Source: Streptomyces sp. Tu6071 (lineage in GTDB: Bacteria > Actinomycetota > Actinomycetes > Streptomycetales > Streptomycetaceae). Taken from it: a stretch of DNA of 64,000 nt. Shown piece by piece: positions 1 through 8,668 of this stretch (the first letter of the stretch is position 1; every line of letters starts with the position of its first letter). The stretch lies in the NCBI RefSeq assembly GCF_000213055.1, contig NZ_CM001165.1, positions 310,001 to 374,000 of the forward strand, read 5' to 3'. The notes below the pieces were generated by a model that worked only from the letters and a program-made list of their open reading frames with translations, was not told the origin of the DNA and made no database searches. Both the position numbers and the translations under genes were made by a program.

Positions 1-771
1 GATGGGGACACTGCTGCCGAGGGCGAGGAGGATGCCGCCCTCGACCGACAGGACGGCGAAGGCGACGCTCAGCAGCGGCAGCAGGACGGGGGAACTGGTG
101 ATCCGGGCGGCGGCGGCAGCGGGGGTGACGATCAGGGTCAGGACCAGCAGGGCGCCCACCACCTGCACCGACAGCGCGACCGCGAGGCCCAGGATCAGCA
201 TGAAGGCCAGGGACAGGGAGCGGACCGGCAGGCCGCGCGCCTCGGCGACCTCGGGGTCGGCGCTGGCGAAGGTGAGGGGGCGCCAGACCACCGCGAGGGC
301 GAGCAGGACGACGGCGGAGGTGCCGAGCAGCCATGCCGTCTGCGGCGTGTCCACGGCGACGATCTGCCCCGTCAGCAGCCCGAACTTGTTCGCCGCGCGA
401 CCCTTGTAGAGCGCGAGGAAGAGGACGCCGAGGCCGAGCCCGAACGGCATGAGGATGCCGATCGCCGAGTTCCGGTCCCTGGCCCGCGCGCCCAGGACAC
501 CGATGACCGCCGCCGCGACGAGCGAGCCGAGGAGGGAACCGGCGACGACGTTGACCCCGAACAGCAGCGCGGCGGAGGCCCCGGCGAAGGACAGCTCGCT
601 GATGCCGTGCACCGCGAAGGGCAGGTCGCGCATGATGACGAAGACTCCCACGAGCCCGCCGACGAGGCCGAGGGCCGCCCCGACGATCAGTGAGTTGCGG
701 ACGAGGCCGAGGAGTTCCCCGTAGTTGTCGTAGGCGAAGAGCTGGTGCCAGACGCCGTCTGCGAGGTTCAT
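1..771 (-). CDS. znuB: Zinc ABC transporter permease ZnuB (3' end outside window)
   Basis: This is the membrane subunit of a high-affinity zinc importer of the ABC-3 family (ZnuB/MntB/TroB). The visible 257 codons begin MNLADGVWHQLFAYDNYGEL and contain several hydrophobic helices, including the conserved MRDLPFAVHGISELSFAG region and a segment ending GALLVLTLIVTPAAAA that is typical of the family. The ATG overlaps the TGA of znuC by 4 bp (ATGA), so the two are translationally coupled. Transcription comes from the Zur-controlled promoter before znuA. The C-terminus runs off the left edge. A manganese or iron transporter of the same family is possible, but the Zur boxes and the neighbourhood point to zinc. 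Confidence 0.93.
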   Translation of the reverse strand, partial: MNLADGVWHQLFAYDNYGELLGLVRNSLIVGAALGLVGGLVGVFVIMRDLPFAVHGISELSFAGASAALLFGVNVVAGSLLGSLVAAAVIGVLGARARDRNSAIGILMPFGLGLGVLFLALYKGRAANKFGLLTGQIVAVDTPQTAWLLGTSAVVLLALAVVWRPLTFASADPEVAEARGLPVRSLSLAFMLILGLAVALSVQVVGALLVLTLIVTPAAAAARITSSPVLLPLLSVAFAVLSVEGGILLALGSSVPI

Positions 772-1676
772 CGGCGGACTCCGAGGTGCGGGTGGGGTTC
801 CTCGGGGTGGTGGGCCGGTTCCTCGTACGCGCCGGCGACCACGACCCGGCCCCCGACCCGTACGACGTCGACGTGCGTGCCGTACAGGCGCGAGAGCGAG
901 GCGGAGGTGAGGACCTCCTCGGGGGTGCCGGTGCGGTGCGCGCCGGGGGCGAGGTAGAGGACGCGGTCCACGAGGTCGAGGACGGGATTGATCTCGTGGG
1001 TGACGAAAACGACTCCGGTGCCGTGCGAGCCGCGGCGGGCGTCGATGAGTTCGGTGACGGCCCGCTGGTGGTGCGGGTCGAGCGAGACGAGCGGTTCGTC
1101 GCACAGCAGGAGGCGCGGGTCCGTGGCGAGGGCCTGGGCGACCCGTACCCGCTGGCGTTCCCCGCCGGAGAGTTCACCGAGGGGGGCGTCCGCGTAGGCC
1201 GAGGCGCCGACGGAGGCGAGGAGTGCGTCCACGCGTGCGCGGTCGGCCCGGCCGGGGCGGCGTGGGCCGAAGCGGTGGCCGTCGACGCCGAAGCGGACGA
1301 GGTCGCGGGCGCGGACCGGGGTCTGGGCGGAGATGCTCGCCTGCTGGGGGATGTAGCCGAGGTGGCGGTTGGCGCGGTGCGCGGGCTCGCCGAGGACGGT
1401 CAGGGTCCCGGCGGACAGGGGCTGCCTGCCGAGCAGGGCCCGCAGCAGGCTCGTCTTGCCCGCGCCGTTGGGGCCGAGCACGGCGAGGAACTCGCCCGGC
1501 CGGACGTCGAGTTCGAGGTCCTGCCAGACGGTGCGCCGACCGTGGGCGACGGCGCCGCCGCGCATGCTGAGCAGCGCGGCGGCGGCCTCGGCGGAACGGC
1601 TTGCGGACGTCCCGGCGGCCTGCCCGCTCGCGGCCGTGTCCGTCGTTCCGGCCCCGTTCCGGGGTTTCGGGATCAT
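768..1676 (-). CDS. znuC: Zinc ABC transporter ATP-binding protein ZnuC
   Basis: ATPase of the zinc importer, 302 aa. Walker A (GPNGAGKT), the signature LSGGERQR and Walker B with DEPLVSLD are all present, followed by the switch histidine in FVTHE. The first ~40 residues are low-complexity (Ala/Ser/Gly/Thr) and precede the nucleotide-binding domain. The ATG at 1676 is the only ATG close behind znuA (11-bp gap), although a shorter start near MRGGAVAHG is possible. The C-terminal 20 residues are His/Pro-rich (EEPAHHPEEPHPHLG), which could bind metal; that is inference. It is co-transcribed with znuA upstream and znuB downstream. Confidence 0.93.
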   Translation of the reverse strand: MIPKPRNGAGTTDTAASGQAAGTSASRSAEAAAALLSMRGGAVAHGRRTVWQDLELDVRPGEFLAVLGPNGAGKTSLLRALLGRQPLSAGTLTVLGEPAHRANRHLGYIPQQASISAQTPVRARDLVRFGVDGHRFGPRRPGRADRARVDALLASVGASAYADAPLGELSGGERQRVRVAQALATDPRLLLCDEPLVSLDPHHQRAVTELIDARRGSHGTGVVFVTHEINPVLDLVDRVLYLAPGAHRTGTPEEVLTSASLSRLYGTHVDVVRVGGRVVVAGAYEEPAHHPEEPHPHLGVRR

Positions 1677-1687
1677 CGCTGCGCCGC

Positions 1688-2641
1688 TCACTTGCCGAGC
1701 GCGTCGGCGAGGGAGTCGAGGGTCGCACCCATCCACGCGAGGTAGTCCTTGCCCCGCGGCAGGGTCTCGGTGACGGGCACCTCGGGCACCCCGGCGCTCT
1801 TCGCCGCGTCCGCGACCTTCTCGGTCTGCGGCCCGGAGGTCTGGGAGTTGTAGACGAGCGCCTTGACCTTCTTGTCCTTGTAGAGCGCGAGGGTCTCCTG
1901 GAGCACCTTCGGGGAGACGTCGTCGCCCTCCTCGATGGCCTCGCTGAAGTCCTCGGGCGTCTTGTTGACGAGCCCGGCGGCCTCGGTCATGTAGAGGGGC
2001 ACGGGCTCGGTGATGCCGATCGCCTCGCCGCCGTGCGCCTTCTTGAGGGCCGCCTCCTTGTCCTCCAGGGGCTTGAGGTCCGCCTTGAACTTCCCGGCGT
2101 TGCTCGTGAAGGTGTCCGCCTCGGCGGGGACGGCCTTGCCGAGTGCGGCGGCGATCCGGTCGGCGAGCTTGGCGACGCTCGGCAGGTCGTACCAGACGTG
2201 CTCGTTGAGTTCGCCACCGGGAGGCGCGGTCCGGCCGGAGATCTGCACGGCGTTGAGCACCTCGGCCGAGGAGTTGCCCGCGCTCTTGAGCATGCGGTCC
2301 ATGAAGTCGTCGTAGCCGCCGCCGTTCTCGACGACGAGCTCGGCCTTGGAGAGCACGAGCTGGTTGCGGGTGTCGGCCTCGTAGGAGTGCGGGTCCTGGT
2401 CCGGGTCGGAGATGAACGAGGTGACCTCGACCTTGTCGCCGCCGACGCTCTTGACGATGTCGCCGTAGACGTTGGTGGAGGCGGCGACGGTCACGGGGGC
2501 GGCGGAGCCGCCCGAGGCGGCGGGCTTGGCGTCGCCCTTGCTGTCGGAGGACGTGCCGGAGTCCGACGAGTTGCCGCAGGCGGCCACGGCGAGAAGGGAG
2601 GCGCCGGATATGAGGACGGCGAGGGAGCGGGCGGTACGCAC
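1688..2641 (-). CDS. znuA: Zinc-binding lipoprotein ZnuA (cluster A-1 solute-binding protein)
   Basis: Extracellular solute-binding lipoprotein that captures Zn2+ for ZnuBC, 317 aa. The start chosen is GTG at 2641, preceded by GGAG with a 6-nt spacer. The longer open frame upstream crosses the promoter and Zur box. The protein starts with a lipoprotein signal peptide with the lipobox Ala-Ala-Cys at about residue 17. Metal-ligand histidines typical of the family are visible in DPDQDPHSYEADT and LNEHVWYDLP. Domain two contains the LVYNSQTSGPQTE stretch usual near the last acidic ligand. The long His-rich loop of some Gram-negative ZnuA proteins is absent. It is the first gene of znuACB. Confidence 0.93.
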   Translation of the reverse strand: MRTARSLAVLISGASLLAVAACGNSSDSGTSSDSKGDAKPAASGGSAAPVTVAASTNVYGDIVKSVGGDKVEVTSFISDPDQDPHSYEADTRNQLVLSKAELVVENGGGYDDFMDRMLKSAGNSSAEVLNAVQISGRTAPPGGELNEHVWYDLPSVAKLADRIAAALGKAVPAEADTFTSNAGKFKADLKPLEDKEAALKKAHGGEAIGITEPVPLYMTEAAGLVNKTPEDFSEAIEEGDDVSPKVLQETLALYKDKKVKALVYNSQTSGPQTEKVADAAKSAGVPEVPVTETLPRGKDYLAWMGATLDSLADALGK

Positions 2642-2722
2642 AGGGGTCTCCAGAACGGGATACGGGAAAAGCGTGACGAGCGGCACCGTCCACGGAGGAC
2701 GGCGACCGCTCGTCACGCTATA

Positions 2723-2737
2723 TGAAAATGAATGTCA
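2723..2737 (-). promoter_or_regulatory. Zur box in the znuA promoter
   Basis: TGAAAATGAATGTCA is a 7-1-7 imperfect palindrome resembling the actinobacterial Zur operator. It lies 81 bp upstream of the znuA GTG. It is an AT-rich island in GC-rich DNA, and similar sequences occur before the NRPS/ligase pair and the L31 gene in this window. Repression of znuACB by zinc-loaded Zur is inferred. Confidence 0.8.
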
Positions 2738-2761
2738 CTACGACCTCCCCCCTGCCCGTAA

Positions 2762-2776
2762 TGACTTTCGTTTCCA
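2762..2776 (-). promoter_or_regulatory. Second, weaker Zur-box-like palindrome upstream of znuA
   Basis: TGACTTTCGTTTCCA reads TGGAAACGAAAGTCA on the minus strand. It keeps the outer TG/CA and the AAACGA core of a Zur box, and lies 25 bp further upstream from the first box. It also sits only 30 bp past the salicylate synthase stop codon. It could be a second operator allowing graded repression, or coincidence. Confidence 0.5.
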
Positions 2777-2805
2777 AAATTTGATCCTCCGCCGCCCCGG
2801 GCGCC

Positions 2806-4170
2806 TCAGGAGAAGCGCAGGTGGGGCGCCACGCTCAGGAGCTTTTCGCGCGTCTCCTCGAACTCCCGGGCCGGGGTGGAGACGCCCATCACCCCGGCAC
2901 CGGCCCGCAGCCACGCCCGCCCCTCGTGGACCAGGACGGTCCGCAGGACGAGCGCCGCGTCGAGCGCGCCCGCCGTGTCGGCGCGGAAGACGGCGCCCCC
3001 GTACAGGCCGCGCGGTCCCCGCTCGTGACGGCCGAGGGCGGCGAGCGCGGCTGCCTTCGGCACGCCCGTGGCGGTGATCGCGGGGAAGAGCGCGGCGAAC
3101 GCGTCCCACTCGTCCGCGCCCTCGCCGAGCCGTCCCACGACCCGCGAGGCGAGGTGCTGGACGGAGCCGCGCTCCCGCACGGCCATGAACTCCCCCACGG
3201 CCACGCTCTCCGGCGCGCACACCCGTGCCAGTTCCTCGCAGGCGAGGCGGACCGAGAGGGCGTGCTCCTGCACCTCCTTCGGGTCCGCGTACAGCTCGGC
3301 CCGCAGCCGCGCGTCCTCGACCGCGTCGCCGGTACGGGCCCGGGTCCCCGCGAGCGGCTGGGTGGAGACCCGGCCGTCCGGGGCGACCTCCACGACCGTC
3401 TCCGGGCTGAACCCGGCCGCGCGCCAGCCGCCGAGGTCGACGAGGAAGGAGCGCGCGGGCGTGTTCGCCGCCCGCCCGGCCGCGTACGAGGCACCGAGGT
3501 CGGGCGTACGGGGCAGCGGCACCGCCCGCGAGACGACGGCCTTGTCCAGCAGCCCGGCGCGGATGTCGGCGCTGGTGGCGGCCACGGCGGCGCGGTAGCC
3601 GCCCGGGTCGGCGGCGAGCAGCGCGGCGGCCTCGGGGAGCGGGGCGGGAGCGGGCCCCGTCGCGGCGGGCGTGGCCAGGACGCGTGCCGCGCGCGCGGCG
3701 GCTGCCGGGTCCACCGCGCGCACCTCCGCCTTGCCGGGCCGCAGCACGATGTCGACGGACGGGACCAGGATGCTCAGCAGGGGCTCCGTCCCGGCGCGGG
3801 CGGGGTCGCCGTGGAGGAGGTGGGCCAGTTCGAAGGCGGCCCAGCCGTGCACGGTGCGGTCCCGGGGCGAGGCCGCGCGCAGCGCCGCGAGCGCCGCCCG
3901 TACCGCCGCCAGGGGGCCCCGCGGTGCCGGGGCGTGCCAGGACCGCTCGCCGTGCCGGGCGGTGGACGCGGTGGCGGTGGCCTCGAAGGTCGCCGAGCCG
4001 GCCGCGAAGTGCCAGGCTCCGCCGTGCTCGTAGACGACGTGGTGCGCGCCGAGGCCCGACGCGGCGAGGCGGGCCGCCGCGGTGGCCGGTTCCTCGCGGA
4101 CGTCCAGGACGGCGCGGTGGGGCGGTTCGGGGAGGGACGCCGCCCAGGCGGCGAAGGGGGTGGCGCTCAT
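2806..4170 (-). CDS. Salicylate synthase (MbtI/Irp9/YbtS family)
   Basis: Chorismate-utilising enzyme that converts chorismate through isochorismate to salicylate, the aryl starter of the siderophore. At 454 aa it matches the MbtI/Irp9 single-enzyme class rather than the shorter isochorismate synthases. The anthranilate-synthase-I fold occupies about residues 180-450. It shows the catalytic-lysine region LLDKAVVSRAVPL, FSPETVVEV, QPLAGTRARTG and ITATGVPKAAAL, as in this family. No separate isochorismate-pyruvate lyase is encoded nearby, which supports a bifunctional enzyme. Its ATG overlaps the stop of the preceding ABC transporter by 4 bp. It is the last gene of the long biosynthetic operon. 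Isochorismate synthase or anthranilate synthase are less likely alternatives. Confidence 0.9.
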   Translation of the reverse strand: MSATPFAAWAASLPEPPHRAVLDVREEPATAAARLAASGLGAHHVVYEHGGAWHFAAGSATFEATATASTARHGERSWHAPAPRGPLAAVRAALAALRAASPRDRTVHGWAAFELAHLLHGDPARAGTEPLLSILVPSVDIVLRPGKAEVRAVDPAAAARAARVLATPAATGPAPAPLPEAAALLAADPGGYRAAVAATSADIRAGLLDKAVVSRAVPLPRTPDLGASYAAGRAANTPARSFLVDLGGWRAAGFSPETVVEVAPDGRVSTQPLAGTRARTGDAVEDARLRAELYADPKEVQEHALSVRLACEELARVCAPESVAVGEFMAVRERGSVQHLASRVVGRLGEGADEWDAFAALFPAITATGVPKAAALAALGRHERGPRGLYGGAVFRADTAGALDAALVLRTVLVHEGRAWLRAGAGVMGVSTPAREFEETREKLLSVAPHLRFS

Positions 4171-6002
4171 CGGGCGGCTCCGGGGTCGGGGGTGCGGGAG
4201 GGTGCGGGAGGGGGCGGCGAGGGGCTCGTGTCGTGGTCCCCGGCGGTCTTCGCCGAGGTCAGGCGCCAGCCGTGCGCGCGCGTGCGGCTGCGCCAGAAGC
4301 CCGCGTAGGTGCCGCCGTGGGCGAGCAGTTCCTCGTGGGTGCCGCGCTCGGCGATCCGGCCCCGCTCCAGGACGAGGATGCGGTCGGCGTCGCGGATGGT
4401 GCTGAGGCGGTGGGCGATGACGAGCACCGTCTTGTGCCGGGCGAGGGCGCGGACGGTCGCGACCAGGTGGGCCTCGTTCTCCTGGTCGAGCGAGGCCGTG
4501 GCCTCGTCCAGGACGAGGACGGGCGCGTCGCGCAGCAGCGCGCGGGCGATCGCGACGCGCTGCCGCTCGCCGCCGGAGAGCGCGGTGCCCTCGGGGCCGA
4601 CCCGTGTCGCCCAGCCCTCCGGGAGCCGGGTGAGCACCCGGTCGAGCCCGGACAGGCGGGCGCAGTCGCGCAGTTGCTCCGCCCCGGCTCCCGGTTTCCC
4701 GGCCAGGACGTTCTCCTCCACGGTCCCGTCGAAGAGGTACGTGTCCTGGAAGACGGGCGAGACGGTGGCGGCGAGGACGTCGGGCGCCATGTCGCGCACG
4801 TCCACGCCGCCGATCGTGACGCTGCCGCCCGTCACGTCCCAGAACCGCGCGAGCAGCCGTGCCACGGTGGTCTTCCCGGCACCGGAGGGCCCCACGAGGG
4901 CGGTGACGCTCCCCTCCGGCGCGGTGAACGCGACACCGCGCAGGGTGCCCGCGGCGGCGCCGTCGTCGGGGTCCGTGCCGGAGGCGTACGAGAAGTCGAC
5001 GTCGTGGAAGCGCACCGAGTAGCCGTCGGGGACGCGCGGCTCGGCGGGCACGGGGAAGGGCGGCTCGTCGAGCAGTGCGGCGACGTGCTCCAGGCTGTGC
5101 CGGGCGACGCGCAGCCCGGCCCCGAGGTCGGCCGCCGCCGAGACGCCCTCCGTGAGCCGCGCGGTGAGGACGAGCAGCGCGAGGAGCGTCGGCACGTCGA
5201 GCGAGCCGTCGAGCGTCCAGTGGACGGTGAGGACCAGCACGGTCGCGAGGACGGCGCGGGCGACGAAGGCGAAGGCGACGAGGCCGGGGACGCCCCGGGT
5301 GATCAGGCGCCGGTCGGCGCGCGCCTCCGCGGCCAGGGCCTCGTCCAGGGCGCCGTGGTCCTCGGAGGTACGCCCGAAGGCCCGCAGGACCGGCTGGTTC
5401 CGCGTGTACTCCATGACCCGCTCGGCGGCCTCCGCGCCCGCCGCGTCGCGGCCCCGGTCGAGGCGGGCCACCACGGCGGTGCTCGCCCGGTGCGCCGCCA
5501 GCAGGACGGGGAGGGAGGCGAGGAGGACGCAGCCGACCCGTACGTCGAAGCAGAAGGAGGCCGCGACGAGGACGGCCGGGGTGACGACGGCCGAGACGAG
5601 CGGGCGCAGCAGGTGGGCGGGCATGTTCATGACCTGCATGACGCCGGGGCCGGCGATCCTGGCCAGTTCGGCGGCACGGCCGCCGGAGAACCAGCCGACC
5701 GGCAGCGTGAGCGTGTGGTCGGCGAGCCGCCGGTGCAGCGCCCTGGACAGTTGCCCGCCGACGGTGAACCCGCCCGCGAGCGCCGCCGCCTGAGCGGCCG
5801 TGAAGGCGGCGGTGACAGCGGCGAGTGCGAGCAGCCAGGGCCACACCGCATCGGGCGAGCCACCGAGCAGCGCGCGCAGCACGGGCACGAGGAGCGCGAA
5901 GGCGAGGCCCTGGAGGACGGCGGCGGCGAGGAGCACCGCGAGGAGCCGGCGCAGCGGCCGGTACCCCTCGGCGCCGAGGACGTGACGGAGCAGGCGGATC
6001 AT
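4167..6002 (-). CDS. ABC half-transporter, siderophore type (YbtQ/IrtB-like)
   Basis: Fused membrane/ATPase half-transporter, 611 aa. An N-terminal six-helix ABC-exporter-fold domain (about residues 15-310) is followed by a nucleotide-binding domain with GPSGAGKTT, LSGGERQR and DEATASLD. A Ser/Pro-rich tail of about 40 residues follows the last helix. In yersiniabactin and mycobactin systems such pairs (YbtPQ, IrtAB) import the metal-siderophore complex despite their exporter fold, and the same is inferred here for the zincophore. It probably works as a heterodimer with the product of the preceding gene. Both ends overlap neighbours by 4 bp. Export of the product is the main alternative. Confidence 0.88.
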   Translation of the reverse strand: MIRLLRHVLGAEGYRPLRRLLAVLLAAAVLQGLAFALLVPVLRALLGGSPDAVWPWLLALAAVTAAFTAAQAAALAGGFTVGGQLSRALHRRLADHTLTLPVGWFSGGRAAELARIAGPGVMQVMNMPAHLLRPLVSAVVTPAVLVAASFCFDVRVGCVLLASLPVLLAAHRASTAVVARLDRGRDAAGAEAAERVMEYTRNQPVLRAFGRTSEDHGALDEALAAEARADRRLITRGVPGLVAFAFVARAVLATVLVLTVHWTLDGSLDVPTLLALLVLTARLTEGVSAAADLGAGLRVARHSLEHVAALLDEPPFPVPAEPRVPDGYSVRFHDVDFSYASGTDPDDGAAAGTLRGVAFTAPEGSVTALVGPSGAGKTTVARLLARFWDVTGGSVTIGGVDVRDMAPDVLAATVSPVFQDTYLFDGTVEENVLAGKPGAGAEQLRDCARLSGLDRVLTRLPEGWATRVGPEGTALSGGERQRVAIARALLRDAPVLVLDEATASLDQENEAHLVATVRALARHKTVLVIAHRLSTIRDADRILVLERGRIAERGTHEELLAHGGTYAGFWRSRTRAHGWRLTSAKTAGDHDTSPSPPPPAPSRTPDPGAAR

Positions 6003-7879
6003 GGGCGCGTGACCTTCCGGGGGCCGGTGGGGCGGGGCAGCGGGGTGTCCGGGCCGGGAGGCGGTGACGCTCCGGGAGTCGGGTCGGCCCCCGTGCCGGA
6101 CGCAGCGTCCCCGGCGGGAGCCGCCGCTTCGTCCGGTGCCGTCTCCTCGGCCCGTGCGTGCCACAGCCGCGCGTACCGCCCTCCCGCCGCGAGGAGTCCG
6201 GCGTGCCGGCCGCTCTCGGCGATCCGGCCCTCGTCGAGGACGACGATGCGGTCGGCGTCCGTCACGCTCGTCAGGCGGTGCGCCACGACCAGGACGGTGC
6301 GGCCCGCCGCGAGCGTGGAGAGCGCGTCCTGGACCAGCGCCTCGGTGTACGGGTCGGCGTACGCGGTCGCCTCGTCGAGCACCAGGACGGGGGCGTCGGC
6401 GAGGAGCGCGCGAGCGATCGACACGCGCTGGGCCTCGCCCCCGGAGAACCGCGCGAGGGTCCCGACCTCGGTGGCGTAGCCGTGCGGAAGCGCCGTGATC
6501 ATCTCGTGCGCGTGGGCGGCGCGGGCCGCGCGCTCGACCTCCTCGTCCGTCGCGGACGGCCGCCCGAGGCGGATGTTGTCCGCGACGGAGGCCCGCAGGA
6601 GCCGTACGTCCTGGAGGACGAAGCCGACCGAACGGTAGAGCGCGGCGGGCGGGATGTCGCGCACGTCGGCGCCGCCGATCGTCACGGCCCCGCCCGTCAC
6701 GTCGTGGAAGCGCGCGAGGAGCGCGGCGAGCGTGGACTTCCCCGCGCCCGAGGGGCCCACGAGCGCGGTGACCGTACCGGGGGCGAGGTCGAGGTCGACG
6801 CCCGCGAGCACGTCGCGTTCGCCGTCGTACGAGAACGACACGTCGCGGAAGGAGACGTGCGCGCCCGCCGGGAGTGCCGGGCGGGCCGGGGCCGGGAGTG
6901 CGGGCGTGGCGAAGAGCGCGGAGACGCGGGTGGCCGCGGCCTGCCCGCCGCGGATCTGCTGGACGCGGGTGCCGACGACGCCGAGCGGCGCGGCGAGCGC
7001 CGGGCCGAGCAGGACGAAGGCGAGCAGCGACGCCCCGGAGAGGTTCCCGGAGACGAGGAGCGGGGCCCCGGCGGCGAGGAGCAGCAGCAGTACGAGGGCG
7101 GGTGAGACGACGAGCAGCGCCGCCGTGGAGGGCACGAGCGTGGACCGTACCCAGGACGTGAAGAAGGCGGCGAAGGCGTCGGTGGCGGTCAGGAAGCGCT
7201 CGTGGGCGGTGCGGGCGCGGCCGAAGGCGCGTACGACCGCGATCCCTTGGGCGTACTCGGCCGCGGCGGCCGAGACGCGGCCGAGCGCGGTGCCGAACTC
7301 GGCCATCCGCGCCTTGGCGCCCGCCATCGCGCGGCGGAAGAGGAGGGCCCCGGCGAGCGGGGGGAGGAGGGCGAGGAGCGCGAGGCGCCAGTCGGCGGCG
7401 GCGAGGACGCCGAACGCGACGAGCGGCGCCACGAGAAGCGCCGTCACGTCGAGCAGGGTGTGCGCGACGAGGGCGTGCAGGGCGTGCACGTCGTCCCGCA
7501 CGGCGCTCTCGATCTCGTCGCGGCGGTGGGTGATCGTGCCGAGCGGCAGGCGGCCGACGTGGTCGGCGAGCCGACGCCGCAGGAAGAGCTGGAGGTCGTT
7601 GTCGGCCTGGTGGGCGAGGAGTCCGGCGGCGAAGGCCAGAGCGAGCGCGGCGACGCCGGAGGCGCAGGCGAGGCTCACCCACGGCCACACGTCGGCGCCC
7701 GCCCGGCCGTCGCCGGTGAGGCGGGCGGCGAGCCGGGCGATCGCGAGGAGCGGGACGACGCCCGTCGCGGCGGCGCACGCCTGGAGCGCGACGGCCACCA
7801 GGAGGCGCCGCCGCACGGGCGCGGGCAGGGCGAGCGCGGACGCGGGCGACACGTTTCGGGGAGGGGGAGGAGGTGTCAT
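5999..7879 (-). CDS. ABC half-transporter, siderophore type (YbtP/IrtA-like)
   Basis: Partner half-transporter, 626 aa, with six predicted membrane helices in about residues 25-310 and a C-terminal ATPase domain. Walker A GPSGAGKS and Walker B/D-loop DEATAYADP are clear. The signature is FSGGEAQRVS rather than LSGGQ, and the D-loop departs from ASLD, so the two half-transporters are not identical ATPases. One ATP site of the predicted heterodimer may therefore be weaker. There is no siderophore-interacting (FAD) domain of the kind mycobacterial IrtA carries. The C-terminal ~40 residues are Ala/Pro/Gly-rich. The start ATG at 7879 overlaps the methyltransferase stop. The role inferred is zincophore transport. 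Confidence 0.87.
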   Translation of the reverse strand: MTPPPPPRNVSPASALALPAPVRRRLLVAVALQACAAATGVVPLLAIARLAARLTGDGRAGADVWPWVSLACASGVAALALAFAAGLLAHQADNDLQLFLRRRLADHVGRLPLGTITHRRDEIESAVRDDVHALHALVAHTLLDVTALLVAPLVAFGVLAAADWRLALLALLPPLAGALLFRRAMAGAKARMAEFGTALGRVSAAAAEYAQGIAVVRAFGRARTAHERFLTATDAFAAFFTSWVRSTLVPSTAALLVVSPALVLLLLLAAGAPLLVSGNLSGASLLAFVLLGPALAAPLGVVGTRVQQIRGGQAAATRVSALFATPALPAPARPALPAGAHVSFRDVSFSYDGERDVLAGVDLDLAPGTVTALVGPSGAGKSTLAALLARFHDVTGGAVTIGGADVRDIPPAALYRSVGFVLQDVRLLRASVADNIRLGRPSATDEEVERAARAAHAHEMITALPHGYATEVGTLARFSGGEAQRVSIARALLADAPVLVLDEATAYADPYTEALVQDALSTLAAGRTVLVVAHRLTSVTDADRIVVLDEGRIAESGRHAGLLAAGGRYARLWHARAEETAPDEAAAPAGDAASGTGADPTPGASPPPGPDTPLPRPTGPRKVTRP

Positions 7880-8604
7880 GCGAGGAGGATTCCGATCTCG
7901 GGGACGGGGCGGCCCGCCGCCTCGGTGACGCGGCGGCTCGTCATGCCGGACTCGGCGGCCAGCCGTGCGACGTCGAAGGTGTGCCACAGGTAGCTGTCGG
8001 AGACCTCCCGGACGGTGCGGCCCTCGCGCAGGACCTTCCAGGTGGTCGTGAAGCGCATCGCGTCGCCCTCGGCGGGCTCGCCGCCGATCCACCACTCGTA
8101 GGTCTGGCGGCCGACGCGCTCGCGCAGGGAGAGGGCGGGGGGCAGGTGCCGGGGGGCGGAGACGCCCATCAGCTCCACGACGACCGGGCCGCCCGGCGGC
8201 AGGCGTGCGGCGAGGCGGCGCCACAGCCGCACGCGCTCGGGCGCGGTGAGGTGCCCGGCCACGCCGAAGATCACCACGGCGGAGATCCGTTCGGGCAGGC
8301 GCAGGTCCTGCGCCGCGCCGTCGCTCACCGTGACCCGGCGTCGGAGGGCGGGGTCGCGGGCGACGCGCGAGGTGAGCACGGCGCGCATGGTCGCGGAGGG
8401 TTCGGCGGCGAGGATGTCGGCCTCGGGCAGGGCGGCGGCGATGACCTCGGTGACGCGCCCGGTGCCCGCGCCGATCTCCACGACGGGGCCGTGCGAGACG
8501 TCGAGCCCGGCGAGGACGCGGGCGAGCGGGGGGCCGCTGCTGGCGGTGTGCCGGGCCGCGACCATCTCGTAGAACTCGGCGGAGGGCGAGTAGTAGTCGA
8601 TCAC
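7876..8604 (-). CDS. SAM-dependent methyltransferase of the zincophore operon
   Basis: Class I methyltransferase, 242 aa, with the SAM-binding glycine loop VVEIGAGTGRVTEV, an acidic residue at the end of strand 2 (LAAEPS) and the downstream motif PVVVELMGV. The GTG start at 8604 has AGGAG 7 nt upstream. This is the only junction in the operon with a real gap (64 bp) rather than a 4-bp overlap. The protein is strikingly similar, almost end to end, to the methyltransferase half of the reductase fusion at 10692-12677 (shared TMRAVLTSRV and VVVELMG), so the two are paralogues. Its target is unknown: the phenol, a ring nitrogen, or the carboxylate of the zincophore are candidates. Confidence 0.85.
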   Translation of the reverse strand: MIDYYSPSAEFYEMVAARHTASSGPPLARVLAGLDVSHGPVVEIGAGTGRVTEVIAAALPEADILAAEPSATMRAVLTSRVARDPALRRRVTVSDGAAQDLRLPERISAVVIFGVAGHLTAPERVRLWRRLAARLPPGGPVVVELMGVSAPRHLPPALSLRERVGRQTYEWWIGGEPAEGDAMRFTTTWKVLREGRTVREVSDSYLWHTFDVARLAAESGMTSRRVTEAAGRPVPEIGILLA

Positions 8605-8668
8605 CGGGGTGCTCCTGGTCGGGAGCCGGGGCTCGTCGGGGTCCGCCGGTGTGCGGCGGGGACGGTGG

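Noticed and set aside
690..1745. Long plus-strand open frames across znuB, znuC and znuA
   Set aside because: They are shadows of high-GC genes on the other strand; their proteins are Arg/Gly/Ala-rich with no domains.
8605..8668. Separate promoter or small gene in the 64-bp gap before the methyltransferase
   Set aside because: No AT-rich promoter-like stretch or open frame with a ribosome-binding site other than the methyltransferase's own AGGAG.
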